From Pseudomonas sp. UBA1879 (GTDB lineage: Bacteria; Pseudomonadota; Gammaproteobacteria; Pseudomonadales; Pseudomonadaceae), in the NCBI RefSeq assembly GCF_002338065.1, contig NZ_DDHJ01000018.1, positions 328,398 to 392,397 on the forward strand: DNA of 64,000 bases, written 5' to 3'. This document shows, piece by piece, positions 34,976 through 44,458 of the stretch. The notes below the pieces were generated by a model, which was not told where the DNA came from, did not search any database, and saw only the letters and a program-made list of their open reading frames with translations. A program made the translations under genes and the position numbers. Positions within the stretch are counted from its first letter, which is position 1. Every line of letters begins with the position of its first letter.

Positions 34976-36490
34976 TTACTCGTTGATCCGTGGATGTTGC
35001 TGCACCAGGTCTTTGCGCTTGGCTTCCAGCTCCGCGATCTGTTGATCGAGGTCTTCGATCTTCTGTTCGATGTTGTCGTGGTAGTCCTCCAGCAGCTCTT
35101 TGGCTTCTTCAAGATTGGAGGCTGCCGGGGCTGCGCCGCGAAGGGGTTTGTTGGCGGTTTCCTTCATGGTCACGCCTGTGATCAGCCCGATCACCGCCAC
35201 CACCATCAGGTAGTACGCCGGCATGTACAGATTCTGAGTCGTCTCCACCAGCCAGGCTGCCAGCGTCGGGGTCACGCCAGCGATCAGCACTGACACGTTA
35301 AAAGCGCTGGCCAAGGCGCTGTAGCGAATGTGCGTAGGGAACATCGCGGGGAGGGTGGACGCCATCACGCCAATGAAAAAGTTGAGGACCACTGCCAGGA
35401 TCAGCAACCCGGCGAAGATCAGGCCGATCTTGCCACTGATGATCAGCATGAACGCCGGGATCGCCAGGATGAACAGCGCGATGCTGCCGATGATGATGAA
35501 GGGTTTGCGGCCAATCTTGTCGCTGATGAAGCCGATCAGCGGCTGCACGAACAGCATGCCGACCATGATCGCGATGATGATCAGGACGCCGCGGTTTTCG
35601 CTGTAATGCAGGTTATGCGACAGGTAACTCGGCATGTACGTCAGTAGCATGTAGTACGTAACGTTGGTTGCGACGACAATGCCGATACAGGTCAGCAGGC
35701 TGCGCCAATGCTTGACCGCCACCTCCTTGAACGACACTTTCGGGCCGTGGGACAGGCCTTCGCGGTCACCTTGTTCGAGCTTTTCAACGTGCTGCTGAAA
35801 CGCCGGGGTTTCCTCCAACGCATTACGCAGGTACAGCCCGAGCATGCCCAGGGGCAAGGCAAGGAAAAACGGCAGACGCCAGCCCCATTCCTGGAATTGC
35901 TCTTCGCCGATCACCGCGGAAATCATCACCACGATGCCCGCGCCCAAGACAAAACCGGCAATGGAGCCGAAGTCCAGCCAGCTGCCCAAGAAGCCGCGTT
36001 TGCGATCCGGGGCATATTCAGCGACGAAAATCGACGCGCCCGTGTATTCGCCGCCTACCGAGAAGCCCTGTGCCATTTTTGCCAGCAACAGCAGGATCGG
36101 TGCCCAGATGCCAATCGAGGCGTAGGAGGGGATCAGGCCGATGGCCGTGGTGCTCAGGGACATGATGACGATGGTCGCCGCGAGGACTTTCTGTCGGCCG
36201 TATTTGTCACCCAGCGCGCCAAAAAACAGGCCGCCCAGCGGGCGAATCAGAAAGGGTACGGAAAAGGTCGCCAGCGCGGCCACCATCTGCACGCCAGGGT
36301 CGGCGCCGGGGAAAAACACCTTGCCGAGGACGTAGGCGACGAATCCATACACGCCGAAGTCGAACCATTCCATGGCGTTACCGAGGGCGGCTGCGGTGAT
36401 CGCCTTACGCATCTTCGCGTCGTCGACGATGGTGATGTCCTGCAGGCCAATCGGTTTGACTTTCTTCTTGCCTAATTTCATACGGGTCAC
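34976..36490 (-). CDS. proP: Osmoprotectant:H+ symporter ProP
   Basis: 504-aa inner-membrane MHS-family importer of proline, glycine betaine and related osmolytes. The sequence is collinear with E. coli ProP: KPIGLQDITIVDDAKMRKAI, LGNAMEWFDFGVYGFVAYVL, FLIRPLGGLFFGALGDKYGR, KMAQGFSVGGEYTGASIFV, and the EETPAFQQHVEKLEQGDREG loop. It carries the osmosensory C-terminal coiled coil (YHDNIEQKIEDLDQQIAELEAK) and ends near HPRINE. ATG 36490 is in the same frame as an internal ATG at 36481. Either may be used. Confidence 0.97.
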   Translation of the reverse strand: MTRMKLGKKKVKPIGLQDITIVDDAKMRKAITAAALGNAMEWFDFGVYGFVAYVLGKVFFPGADPGVQMVAALATFSVPFLIRPLGGLFFGALGDKYGRQKVLAATIVIMSLSTTAIGLIPSYASIGIWAPILLLLAKMAQGFSVGGEYTGASIFVAEYAPDRKRGFLGSWLDFGSIAGFVLGAGIVVMISAVIGEEQFQEWGWRLPFFLALPLGMLGLYLRNALEETPAFQQHVEKLEQGDREGLSHGPKVSFKEVAVKHWRSLLTCIGIVVATNVTYYMLLTYMPSYLSHNLHYSENRGVLIIIAIMVGMLFVQPLIGFISDKIGRKPFIIIGSIALFILAIPAFMLIISGKIGLIFAGLLILAVVLNFFIGVMASTLPAMFPTHIRYSALASAFNVSVLIAGVTPTLAAWLVETTQNLYMPAYYLMVVAVIGLITGVTMKETANKPLRGAAPAASNLEEAKELLEDYHDNIEQKIEDLDQQIAELEAKRKDLVQQHPRINE

Positions 36491-36869
36491 TCAATTGCGG
36501 AATCGGTATAGCGTGTGGATGCCATCGTAGTGGTGGCACCGCTCTCTCCGATCAGATACATCAGGACACCAAATAATTCAGCGTAGGGCGGGATTTTTCG
36601 GAAAACCGTTCGGCTGCGTCAGTCCCTGCCGGAGTGCTGGCGGCAAGGTCGGTCAGCTCGTCACGCTCACGGACCTCAGCATCGTCAAGAAGCTTGGGCG
36701 CGACGCGGGTGCAGTGTGGAAAGCGAATCCAACGCGCAGGGGCGGCTGCGGACAGTCGTCGCCAGCCTTAACCGGCGCGCGGCGGAATGATCGACGGGGT
36801 AGGCGTCGCTCATTTGCTGGGGCGCCTGGAGCGCCGTAAGCTAGCGGCTTTCTTTCGAGAGGCCCGGCC
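36491..36869. other. Intergenic region proP / greB
   Basis: 379 bp between divergent proP and greB. No gene, repeat or clear terminator is seen. It must hold both promoters. A stretch near 36520-36600 is relatively AT-rich. Confidence 0.5.
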
Positions 36870-37349
36870 ATGGCGACGAACATCATAACCAGAGAGGGCC
36901 ACACTGCCTTGAAGGCGGAGTTGGACCATCTGTGGCGGGTGTATCGCCCGGAGATTACGCAGAAGGTGACGTGGGCGGCGTCCCTCGGCGACCGTAGCGA
37001 GAACGCCGACTACCAATACAACAAGAAACTGCTGCGGGAAATCGACCGGCGCGTGCGTTATCTGCGCAAGCGGCTGGAGGACGTGAAGGTCGTGGATTAC
37101 TCGCCTGAGCAAGAGGGCCGGGTGTTTTTCGGGGCCTGGGTCGAGATCGAAAACGATCAGGAACAGACCAAGCGCTTTCGCATCGTCGGCCACGATGAGA
37201 TTTACGGGCGTCTGGATTACATCTCCATCGATGCCCCCATGGCGCGGGCATTGTTGAAGAAAGAAGAGGGTGACGAGGTCGTCGTCCAGACGCCCAGTGG
37301 CGAGGCGATCTGGTACGTGAGCGCGATCAGATATGGTGCAGACGAATAG
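36870..37349 (+). CDS. greB: Transcription elongation factor GreB
   Basis: 159-aa RNA polymerase secondary-channel factor that rescues backtracked complexes. The N-terminal coiled coil has the acidic tip in LGDRSENADYQYNKKLLREID (Asp/Glu that coordinate Mg). The C-terminal FKBP-like domain has RFRIVGHDEIYG, ISIDAPMARALLKKEEGDEV and TPSGEAIWYV. The DYQYNKK pattern favours GreB over GreA. It is monocistronic. Confidence 0.96.
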   Translation: MATNIITREGHTALKAELDHLWRVYRPEITQKVTWAASLGDRSENADYQYNKKLLREIDRRVRYLRKRLEDVKVVDYSPEQEGRVFFGAWVEIENDQEQTKRFRIVGHDEIYGRLDYISIDAPMARALLKKEEGDEVVVQTPSGEAIWYVSAIRYGADE

Positions 37350-37451
37350 CACGGGTTTCGAATCGACCTCGGCGCGTTTCGAGCGTCGGGGCCGCCGCTG
37401 CATCCTGACTTGCCCACTCTTCGCGAATGCGTTCGCGCACATGGGCGGCAC

Positions 37452-38351
37452 TCAACTGGCGTCCCCGGCGCTCCGCCCACTGTCATCACGGGGCGTACGT
37501 CCGAAGAACGCTTTGTAAGCCCGACTGAACGCCGCTTCGGATTCATAGCCAATGGCGAAGCCGATTTCGCCGATGCGCGCGTTGTTTTTCGAGAGCATGG
37601 TTTTGGCGAGCGTCAGCCGCCATTCGTTCTGATAGCGCAGCGGCGATCGCCCTACCAGCGCCGTGAAGCGATCGCAAAAACTCGACCGCGACATGCCGGC
37701 CACTGCAGCCAGAGCGTCGATCCTCCATTGTTGCCCGGGTTTTTCGTGGATGGCGCGCAAGGTGCGAGCGATGCGTTCGTCGGACAGCCCGCCCAGCCAG
37801 CCGGAGGCCAGTCCCTGTTGCACCCAGGTGCGCAGGATGCGGATGACCACCAGGTCGATGAGCCGCGAGATCATCAGGGCGCCGCCGGGCTGGGTATCGT
37901 TGGCTTCCAGCAGCATGAAGTGCAGGATGCCTTCCGACCAGGGCGCTGCATCGGCCTGGCCGATGTGAATCAGCCAGGGCATGGCGAACAGCATCGCCTG
38001 AAAGCTGCCAGCGTCGAACCAGAATCGGCAGATGACCAGTGTGGCGGGGCCGTCCGTTGCTGTGATCGTCACCAGAGACGCGTCGTGGGGCAGCAGCAGA
38101 AGGTCGCCCTGTTCGACGCTGATCGTCTGTCGATCGGCGCCCTCGATGCGCAACCGTCCGGTTTGCAACACGCAAACATGAGCGCTTTTTTTATCCAGCG
38201 CCAGACGTTCCCCTTGGGCCACGCTGGACGTGTAGACCCGGTCCCCGGTGAGGCGAATCTGCGCCAGCACTTGCGACAGCAGGTCGCCCGCCGCCAACCC
38301 TTCCAGCTGCATTTCCGGAAGAATGATCAAGTTTTCCAGTAAATCCGTCAT
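37452..38351 (-). CDS. AraC-family regulator with cupin-type ligand domain
   Basis: 299-aa regulator. An N-terminal cupin_6 sensor domain (VYTSSVAQGERLALDKKSAHVCVLQTGRLRIEG; EQGDLLLLPHDASL) precedes two HTHs (WRIDALAAVAGMSRSSFCDRFTALVGRSPLRY and IGEIGFAIGYESEAAFSRAYKAFFGRTP). It is divergent from the small membrane protein at 38485, which may be its target. The start ATG 38351 fits the family. Confidence 0.93.
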   Translation of the reverse strand: MTDLLENLIILPEMQLEGLAAGDLLSQVLAQIRLTGDRVYTSSVAQGERLALDKKSAHVCVLQTGRLRIEGADRQTISVEQGDLLLLPHDASLVTITATDGPATLVICRFWFDAGSFQAMLFAMPWLIHIGQADAAPWSEGILHFMLLEANDTQPGGALMISRLIDLVVIRILRTWVQQGLASGWLGGLSDERIARTLRAIHEKPGQQWRIDALAAVAGMSRSSFCDRFTALVGRSPLRYQNEWRLTLAKTMLSKNNARIGEIGFAIGYESEAAFSRAYKAFFGRTPRDDSGRSAGDAS

Positions 38352-38484
38352 GTCCGTCTGACTGCACCTTCACCTAATCTGAGCGCCGAGATCATAACCC
38401 CTCAACCCCGTTGCACCGAAGCGCGCTGTGCGATTTCGGTGTCTGGTCGTTGTGCGCATCATCCCATCAGACAGGACACACCTC

Positions 38485-39009
38485 ATGTTCGGAATCTCCC
38501 CGCTCGGCTGGGTTCACACCATCGGCAGCCTGCCCGCCATCCCGCTGGCCGCCTACATGCTCATCAAGCACGGGCGCATCGTGCCACGGTCTCGGGCTGG
38601 CCTTGCGTATTTCGTCTTCATGCTGATCGGCGCGTTGACCGTGTTCCTCGTCGCCCATCAGGCCGTCAGTCCGGTGATCGGTGCTGCGACCCTCGTTCTG
38701 CTGCTCGCCGGGTATGGCGTCGGCTACGTCGGCGCCTTGGGGCGGGCGCGGGTGTACCTTGAAACGGTTCTGCTGAGCCTGACGGTGTTTCTGCTCATGG
38801 TGCCCACCGTGTCCGAGACCTTGCGCCGGGTGCCGGACGGGCATCCTATCGTCACCGATCCTGAGTCGCCGTTGTTGAAGGGCGCGCTGGGGCTGATCGG
38901 TGTAACGCTGGTCGTTGGGGTGATCGCGCAGATAATCCACTTGCGTCGGTCCGGCAAACGGCTGGCCCGCGGGGCTTCAGCGGGCTCGACCCAGGCCTCG
39001 AAAGCGTGA
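38485..39009 (+). CDS. Predicted four- to five-TM membrane protein (DUF2306-like)
   Basis: 174-aa inner-membrane protein. It has hydrophobic segments around residues 10-28, 38-55, 60-82, 92-110 and 137-155, with a short charged C-tail. The opening GWVHTIGSLPAIPLAAYMLIKHGR resembles DUF2306-type proteins. No catalytic motif is seen. ATG 38485 is chosen because the frame from 38428 adds a non-conserved leader. It is divergent from the AraC regulator. Function unknown. Confidence 0.8.
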   Translation: MFGISPLGWVHTIGSLPAIPLAAYMLIKHGRIVPRSRAGLAYFVFMLIGALTVFLVAHQAVSPVIGAATLVLLLAGYGVGYVGALGRARVYLETVLLSLTVFLLMVPTVSETLRRVPDGHPIVTDPESPLLKGALGLIGVTLVVGVIAQIIHLRRSGKRLARGASAGSTQASKA

Positions 39010-39029
39010 GAAATCGCTAATCGGCCATG

Positions 39030-39058
39030 GAGGCGGGCGCGTCGACTCGCCCCGCCTC
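39030..39058. terminator. Bidirectional terminator hairpin
   Basis: Perfect 8-bp stem GAGGCGGG / CCCGCCTC with a 13-nt loop between the convergent membrane-protein gene (stop 39009) and the ABC permease gene (stop 39065). It has no long T-run. Confidence 0.6.
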
Positions 39059-39064
39059 ACGACC

Positions 39065-41578
39065 TCATCCTTCGCGCAACACGGTGAGCGGGCTGGCATT
39101 CAGCGGACGACGAGTACCAAACACGCCCGCGCCGCCCACCAGCAGGGCGCCGATCAGTGGCAGCAATAACAGCCACGCATGCGGTGACCATTCCAGGCTG
39201 AACGCGTAGCGGTACAAGACGAAACTCACCAGTTCGCACCCCAGCGCCGCCAACACCCCACTGACCGCGCCCAGCAGGCCGAACTCGATCCGTCGCGCCT
39301 TGATCAGCAACGCCCGATTCGCCCCCAGCGCCCTGAGCAGCGCGCCTTGCCGGATGCGTTCGTCCAGCGTGGCCTGCAACCCGGAAAACAGCACCGACAA
39401 GCCCGCCGCCAGCACGAACAACAGGACGTACTGTACCGCCAGCGTGACCTGATCGAGGATGCTGCGCAGCTGCTCCAGCAACGCCTCGACCTGCAGGATC
39501 GTCACCGCCGGGAAGGCCCGGGAGAGTTCGACGATCTGCTGATCGTGGCCGGGTGCAAGGTAGAAGCTGGTCAGGTACGTGGTCGGCACGTTCTGCAACG
39601 TGCCGGGCTGAAAGATCACGAAGAAGTTCGGCTGGAACGTGTCCCAGTTGATGTCCCGCAGGCTGGTGACTTTCACCTCGTGGGTGGCGCCGCCGATGAC
39701 GAAGCTCAGGGTGTCGCCGAGTTTCATGTTCAGACTCTTGGCCAGCCGGGTCTCCACCGAGACGCCCGCAACGGCGTCGGCAGCGGGCAGTTGCTCGCCC
39801 CACCATTGACCTTCCGTGATGCTATTGCCCTCCGGCAGCTGGGCTGACCAGGTCAGGTTGAGGTCGCGTTGGGTGGCGTTCTCGCCTCGGGAATCCTTGG
39901 TCACGAACTTGCTCACCGGCTCGCCGTTGATGCTCATCAGACGTCCCGGAATCATCGGGTAGAGCGGCGCGCTGTGGGTCGACAGCTGGCTCATGCGTTG
40001 GGCGAAGTGGTCGCGCTCGGTGGGCACGATGTTCAGCGCGAAATAATTCGGCGCGTCCTTCGGCAGCTGGTTCTGCCACGTGTCGAGCAGCTCGCCGCGC
40101 AGCAATGCGATCAGGCCCATGGACAGCAAGATCAGGCCGAACGCGAGGGATTGCCCGGCGGCGGCCATCGGGTGACGCAGCAGCTGACCCAGCCCCAATC
40201 GCCAGGGTAATGAGGCGTTGGCCAGCAATCGGCGCAGGCTTTGCAGCGCCAGCAACATCACGCCGCCCAGGATCGCCGCTGCGATGAGGCCACCGCCGAG
40301 CAGGGCGAAGGTCAGCAGCAGATCCAGGCTCAAACGCCACATGATCAGGCCCAGCGCCAGCAATGCCGCGCCGTAGACCAGCCAAGTGCTGGCGGGCATC
40401 GGCAGCATGTCGCGACGCAAGACCCGCAGCGGCGGCACACGACCCAACGCGGCGAGCGGCGGCAAGGCAAACCCGGCCAAGGCGATCAAGCCGGTGCTGA
40501 TCCCCGCCAGCGCGGGTAGCCAGCCGCCGGGCGGGACTTGCGCGGGCAGCAGGTTTTCCAGCAAGTGAAAAAGCCCCAATTGGGCAAACCAGCCGAGCAG
40601 GGCGCCGGACATGCTGGCGACGATCCCCAACATCGCCAGTTGCAGACTGAACAACACCAGCGCTTCGTTGCGCGACAGGCCCAGGCAGCGCAACAGCGCA
40701 CTGGCGTCGAATCGCCGAACCGCAAAGCGCGCCGCCGACAACGCCACCGCAACCCCGGCCAGCAGCACGGCGACCAGACTGGCCATGTTCAGGTAGCGCT
40801 CGGCCTTGCCCAGCGCACCGCCGATCTGCTGATTGCCGTCGCGGGCGTCGTCGATTTTCTGATTCGCTGCCAGGTCAGGTTCGATGGCCTTGCGGTAAGC
40901 CGCCAGCGTCTCGGGCGTGCCGCGCCACAGGTCGCGGAAGTTGACCCGGCTACCCGGCTGCACGACCTTCGTCGCTTCCAGGTCGGCCATATTGATCATG
41001 ACCCGGGGCGTCAAGCTGTAGAAATTACCGGCACGGTCGGGCTCGTAGGTCAGCACGCGGGTGAGTTTCAGCGTCGTGGAGCCGACGTCGATGCTGTCGC
41101 CGACCTTGAGGTTCAGCGCTACTAGAATGCGCGCTTCCGCCCAGGCCTCGCCGGGTTGCGGTTCGCCGCCGCTGACTTCGGGTTCATACGGCGCGGCGGC
41201 GCTTTTCAGCTCGCCGCGCAGCGGATACGCCCCGTCCACCGCCTTGACGCTCGCCAGCTGGATGCCGTTGTCGGTGGCGATCACGCTGGAAAAGATCACG
41301 ATCTGCGAATGGTCGAGCTTGAGAGCGGTGCCAGCCTCGACCTGCTCCGGTTTGGCGGGGGTCGAGCCGCTGAGAATCAGGTCTGCGCCAAGAAATTCGG
41401 TGGCCCGCAGCAGCATCGCACTGTTCAGCCGCGAGCCGAAGTAGCCGATGGCGGTGCTGGCGGCAACCGCGATCACCAACGCGAAGAACAGCACCCGCAG
41501 CTCCCCGGCGCGGGCGTCGCGCAGGAGCTGGCGGGCGGCGAGGCTCAACAGACGGGTAAAGGGCAGGCGTGCCATCAA
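39065..41578 (-). CDS. FtsX-like ABC transporter permease (YbbP-type)
   Basis: 837-aa inner-membrane protein. TM1 (LFFALVIAVAASTAIGYFGSRL) is followed by a large periplasmic MacB-like domain (about 45-240), an FtsX TM block (about 250-400), extra TM helices (about 400-500), a second periplasmic region and a final FtsX block (LLFVLAAGLSVLFSGLQATLDERIRQGALLRALGANR). This duplicated-core layout is that of YbbP, thought to act in lipoprotein or lysophospholipid handling rather than simple import. Its start overlaps the ATPase stop by ATGA, so the two are co-translated. Confidence 0.92.
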   Translation of the reverse strand: MMARLPFTRLLSLAARQLLRDARAGELRVLFFALVIAVAASTAIGYFGSRLNSAMLLRATEFLGADLILSGSTPAKPEQVEAGTALKLDHSQIVIFSSVIATDNGIQLASVKAVDGAYPLRGELKSAAAPYEPEVSGGEPQPGEAWAEARILVALNLKVGDSIDVGSTTLKLTRVLTYEPDRAGNFYSLTPRVMINMADLEATKVVQPGSRVNFRDLWRGTPETLAAYRKAIEPDLAANQKIDDARDGNQQIGGALGKAERYLNMASLVAVLLAGVAVALSAARFAVRRFDASALLRCLGLSRNEALVLFSLQLAMLGIVASMSGALLGWFAQLGLFHLLENLLPAQVPPGGWLPALAGISTGLIALAGFALPPLAALGRVPPLRVLRRDMLPMPASTWLVYGAALLALGLIMWRLSLDLLLTFALLGGGLIAAAILGGVMLLALQSLRRLLANASLPWRLGLGQLLRHPMAAAGQSLAFGLILLSMGLIALLRGELLDTWQNQLPKDAPNYFALNIVPTERDHFAQRMSQLSTHSAPLYPMIPGRLMSINGEPVSKFVTKDSRGENATQRDLNLTWSAQLPEGNSITEGQWWGEQLPAADAVAGVSVETRLAKSLNMKLGDTLSFVIGGATHEVKVTSLRDINWDTFQPNFFVIFQPGTLQNVPTTYLTSFYLAPGHDQQIVELSRAFPAVTILQVEALLEQLRSILDQVTLAVQYVLLFVLAAGLSVLFSGLQATLDERIRQGALLRALGANRALLIKARRIEFGLLGAVSGVLAALGCELVSFVLYRYAFSLEWSPHAWLLLLPLIGALLVGGAGVFGTRRPLNASPLTVLREG

Positions 41579-42258
41579 GGCTCCAGGGGGGCGACCTGTC
41601 GGCCACCTTCAAGACGGATCAGGCGCCGGCAGCGATGGGCCAGGCGTTCATCGTGGGTGACCAGCACCAGTGTGGTATTGCGTTCCTGGTTCAGTTCGAA
41701 CAGCAGGTCGCTGATGCGCTCGCCGGTGTGGCTGTCGAGGTTGCCGGTGGGTTCGTCGGCGAACAGCACGTCAGGATCGGCGGCGAAGGCGCGGGCGATG
41801 GCCACGCGTTGCTGTTCACCACCGGACAGCTGTTTGGGGGTGTGGGTCAGGCGCTGCCCCAGGCCGACCCGGTCCAGCAGATGCCGTGCCCGTTCGCGGG
41901 CGTCTTTGCGGCCTTCCAGCTCCATCGGCAGCATGACGTTTTCCAGGGCGTTGAGGCTGTCCAGCAATTGGAAGGACTGAAACACGAACCCGACGTGCTC
42001 GGCGCGGACCCTGGCACGCTGGTCCTCGTCCAGCTCACTGAGGTTACGACCCGATAACGTGACGGCGCCGGCGCTGGGCAGGTCGAGACCGGCGAGCAGG
42101 CCGAGGAGGGTGGATTTGCCGGAACCGGACGCCCCGACGATGGCCAGGGTATCGCCCTTGTTTAGTTCCAGGGAGAGTTCGTGCAGGATGGTCAAGTCAC
42201 CTTCGGTGCTTGGGACCACTTTGCTGAGGTTCCGAGCACTGAGAATACTTTCGCTCAT
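41575..42258 (-). CDS. ABC transporter ATPase (YbbA/LolD-like)
   Basis: 227-aa ATPase of the MacB/LolD group. It has Walker A GASGSGKST, Q-loop FVFQSFQLLDSLNALENVMLPMEL, signature [15 protein letters not shown], Walker B VLFADEPTGNLD and H-loop LVLVTHDE. It pairs with the YbbP-like permease encoded next. The start is 10 bp from the divergent tesA ATG, an arrangement conserved around ybbA/tesA in gammaproteobacteria. Confidence 0.95.
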   Translation of the reverse strand: MSESILSARNLSKVVPSTEGDLTILHELSLELNKGDTLAIVGASGSGKSTLLGLLAGLDLPSAGAVTLSGRNLSELDEDQRARVRAEHVGFVFQSFQLLDSLNALENVMLPMELEGRKDARERARHLLDRVGLGQRLTHTPKQLSGGEQQRVAIARAFAADPDVLFADEPTGNLDSHTGERISDLLFELNQERNTTLVLVTHDERLAHRCRRLIRLEGGRQVAPLEP

Positions 42259-42268
42259 GGAGAATCCG

Positions 42269-42874
42269 ATGCGTGCGTGGTTTTTAAGTGCTGGCCTGGG
42301 TTTGCTGCTGTTGTCTCAAGGAGCCATGGCAGGCACGGTGCTGATCGTGGGGGATAGTATCAGCGCGGCTTTCGGCCTGGATACCCGTGTGGGGTGGGTC
42401 AGCCTGCTGGAAAAGCGCCTGGCAGAGCAGGGCTTCAAGGATAAGGTGGTGAACGCGTCGGTCAGTGGCGACACCAGTGCCGGTGGCCAGGCCCGGCTGC
42501 CGGCATTGCTGGCCGAGCATAAGCCGGCGCTGGTGATCCTCGAACTGGGCGGCAATGACGGCCTGCGAGGACAGCCGCCCGCTCAATTGCAACAAAACCT
42601 TACTGACATGGTGCGCCAGTCCCAGAAAGCCGGGGCTAAAGTGCTGCTGTTGGGCATGAAAATCCCGCCGAACTACGGCGGGCGCTACACGACAGCCTTT
42701 GCTGCGGTGTACCCGAAAGTGGCCCAGGAAACGGACGCTGCGCTGGTGTCCTTCATGTTGGAGGGCGTCGGCGGCGTGCCGTCCATGACCCAGGCGGATG
42801 GGCTGCACCCCAACGCGGACGCCCAGCCTTTCTTGCTGGAAAACGTGTGGCCGACGCTCAAACCGTTGCTCTGA
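42269..42874 (+). CDS. tesA: SGNH-type arylesterase / multifunctional acyl-CoA thioesterase TesA
   Basis: 201-aa periplasmic esterase. It has a signal peptide to about residue 21 (GAMA-G) and the SGNH blocks: nucleophile Ser in IVGDSISAAFG, NASVSGDTSAGG, LELGGNDGLRG, and the Asp/His pair in QADGLHPNADAQP. It hydrolyses esters and acyl thioesters and shows lysophospholipase-like activity in relatives. ATG 42269, 8 bp after GGAG, is preferred over ATG 42257. It is divergent from ybbA. Confidence 0.96.
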   Translation: MRAWFLSAGLGLLLLSQGAMAGTVLIVGDSISAAFGLDTRVGWVSLLEKRLAEQGFKDKVVNASVSGDTSAGGQARLPALLAEHKPALVILELGGNDGLRGQPPAQLQQNLTDMVRQSQKAGAKVLLLGMKIPPNYGGRYTTAFAAVYPKVAQETDAALVSFMLEGVGGVPSMTQADGLHPNADAQPFLLENVWPTLKPLL

Positions 42875-42907
42875 CCTTTGGGCAGAACGGCCGCTGCCGG
42901 GCGGGCC

Positions 42908-43567
42908 TCAATAGGGCCATGTCGACGCCAGCAGCCGTTCGCAGAACCCGCCTGCGAGCAGCCGATGGTCGTGAAACGACAGCACGTCGGCGTTGACCGT
43001 GCCGACCGTGCTGGGGCGGCGGTGCAATTGCCCTTCGGCCAGCGCATGCAGGAATTTGATCTTGAAACCCGGTTCGCGGGGGAAGGCACTGAGTACGCTC
43101 GCCAGGACGCCGGGGCACAGCGCCGGACCGTGGGTGCCCAGCAGGTCGGTTTCCACGGCCGCCGCGAGCAGCGCCGTCAACGCTGGCTTGTGCTGGGGAA
43201 TGCCAGGCGTGGTGTGCAGAGCGATGGCGTCCCAGACCTGCGCGATGTCATCGCGGGAGCGGCCATAGCCGTGTAGAAACTGGGCAGCGGCGTTGGCACT
43301 GTCGACCTCGAAACGTTGTTGCGAGTGTCGATAGAGGGTCGTGATGCCGATGCGCAGGAATAATGCGCTGACGTACAGCAAGTCGGGTTCGAACCCCAGT
43401 TCGCGGCCTTGACCGATCAGGCTGGCGAACACGAACGTGCGCCGGGCGGCGTCGAACATCAAGTCGGACTGGGTCGCGCGCATCAACTCGGCCGCCGCGC
43501 GGGCCATCGCGCTGTCGGGGATCGAGATTCCTGCAACGTATCGGGTGGTCACGTGCGTCCCTCGCAA
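42908..43567 (-). CDS. HD-domain family protein with lost metal ligands
   Basis: 219-aa all-helical protein of the cyanamide-hydratase-like HD group: LLYVSALFLRIGI, RFEVDSANAAAQFL and VWDAIALHTTPGIPQHK are recognisable. In active members the first blocks contain a His before RT and the HD pair (ALLHDxGL), but here the first site reads DAARRTFVF (about 39-47) and the HD site reads LR (71-72). A metal-dependent activity is therefore unlikely. It may be a regulatory or relic protein. The start ATG 43567 is in frame with a second ATG at residue 21. Confidence 0.82.
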   Translation of the reverse strand: MRGTHVTTRYVAGISIPDSAMARAAAELMRATQSDLMFDAARRTFVFASLIGQGRELGFEPDLLYVSALFLRIGITTLYRHSQQRFEVDSANAAAQFLHGYGRSRDDIAQVWDAIALHTTPGIPQHKPALTALLAAAVETDLLGTHGPALCPGVLASVLSAFPREPGFKIKFLHALAEGQLHRRPSTVGTVNADVLSFHDHRLLAGGFCERLLASTWPY

Positions 43568-43774
43568 CGAACCGTGCCTCGGCTTCTGCGAACCCTAACC
43601 TGCGTGCACGCTTACGTCCTTGGGCCTGTCCTTAAACGTCCTGAACCTGTCTGGCGCCGGTCATCGACGCTGATGCTTTATTAACCCTTCAGAACATTTA
43701 ATACCCCGAGAAGGACTTTAAGGCGGTGCCGACCCAGACTCCAGAACCGACCCCTGCGATCTGGAGAGCCCGGA

Positions 43775-44284
43775 ATGAATGCAATCGACTCGACCTTGTA
43801 CAACGCGTTGCTGGCGTCATTGCGTGCATTGCCCGATGGCGAGCAACGGCTGCTTGAGCAAGTCGTACGCGAGATCACCTCCCGGGCGGCTTCGGGCGCG
43901 GACCCACTCCAGACCGAATCCCCGCCCGAGCGCGTGGCGTTGTCTCCCTGGCAGGAGCGGCGGGCCAAGGATCTGATGGCCAGCCAAATGGACAAAGGCC
44001 TGTCGATCGCCCGGATCGCCAGCGAGTGTTCGCTGTCACGCAGTCATTTTTCCCGGGCGTTCAAGAAAAACACCGGCGTGTCGCCAAGGGACTGGTTCCT
44101 GCAGATGCGCCTGGACCGGGCGCGGGCATTGTTGAGTGAGTCGGCGTTGACCATCTCCCAGATCAGCCTGGATTGCGGCTTCGCCGATCAGTCGCATTTC
44201 ACCCGGGTTTTCACTCGGGTGATGGGCATCACGCCGTTCAACTGGCGCCGGGCCAATGGGCAGGTGTTGGCGTGCGCCGGTTGA
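43775..44284 (+). CDS. AraC-family regulator, short form
   Basis: 169-aa protein. Residues about 60-160 hold the two AraC HTHs (GLSIARIASECSLSRSHFSRAFKKNTGVSPRDW and LTISQISLDCGFADQSHFTRVFTRVMGITPFNWRR). The N-terminal 55 residues are a short helical region (LYNALLASLRALPDGEQRLLEQVV), not a cupin sensor, so effector input is unclear. It lies 207 bp from the divergent HD protein. Confidence 0.92.
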   Translation: MNAIDSTLYNALLASLRALPDGEQRLLEQVVREITSRAASGADPLQTESPPERVALSPWQERRAKDLMASQMDKGLSIARIASECSLSRSHFSRAFKKNTGVSPRDWFLQMRLDRARALLSESALTISQISLDCGFADQSHFTRVFTRVMGITPFNWRRANGQVLACAG

Positions 44285-44458
44285 GGCCATCCGGTCGCTT
44301 CGACAGGCGGGTCCGTTTCTGCTGAACAGGGAGCGAGACAGCAGGGTGAAAAGCACAGGCGTTCAAGTCGGCACGGGCTTTGCCTGATATATGAATGCCT
44401 GATTCGCCGGGGGTTGCCCGCGCGTCCTTTTCATTACGTCCATTTCGGAAACCGATCC

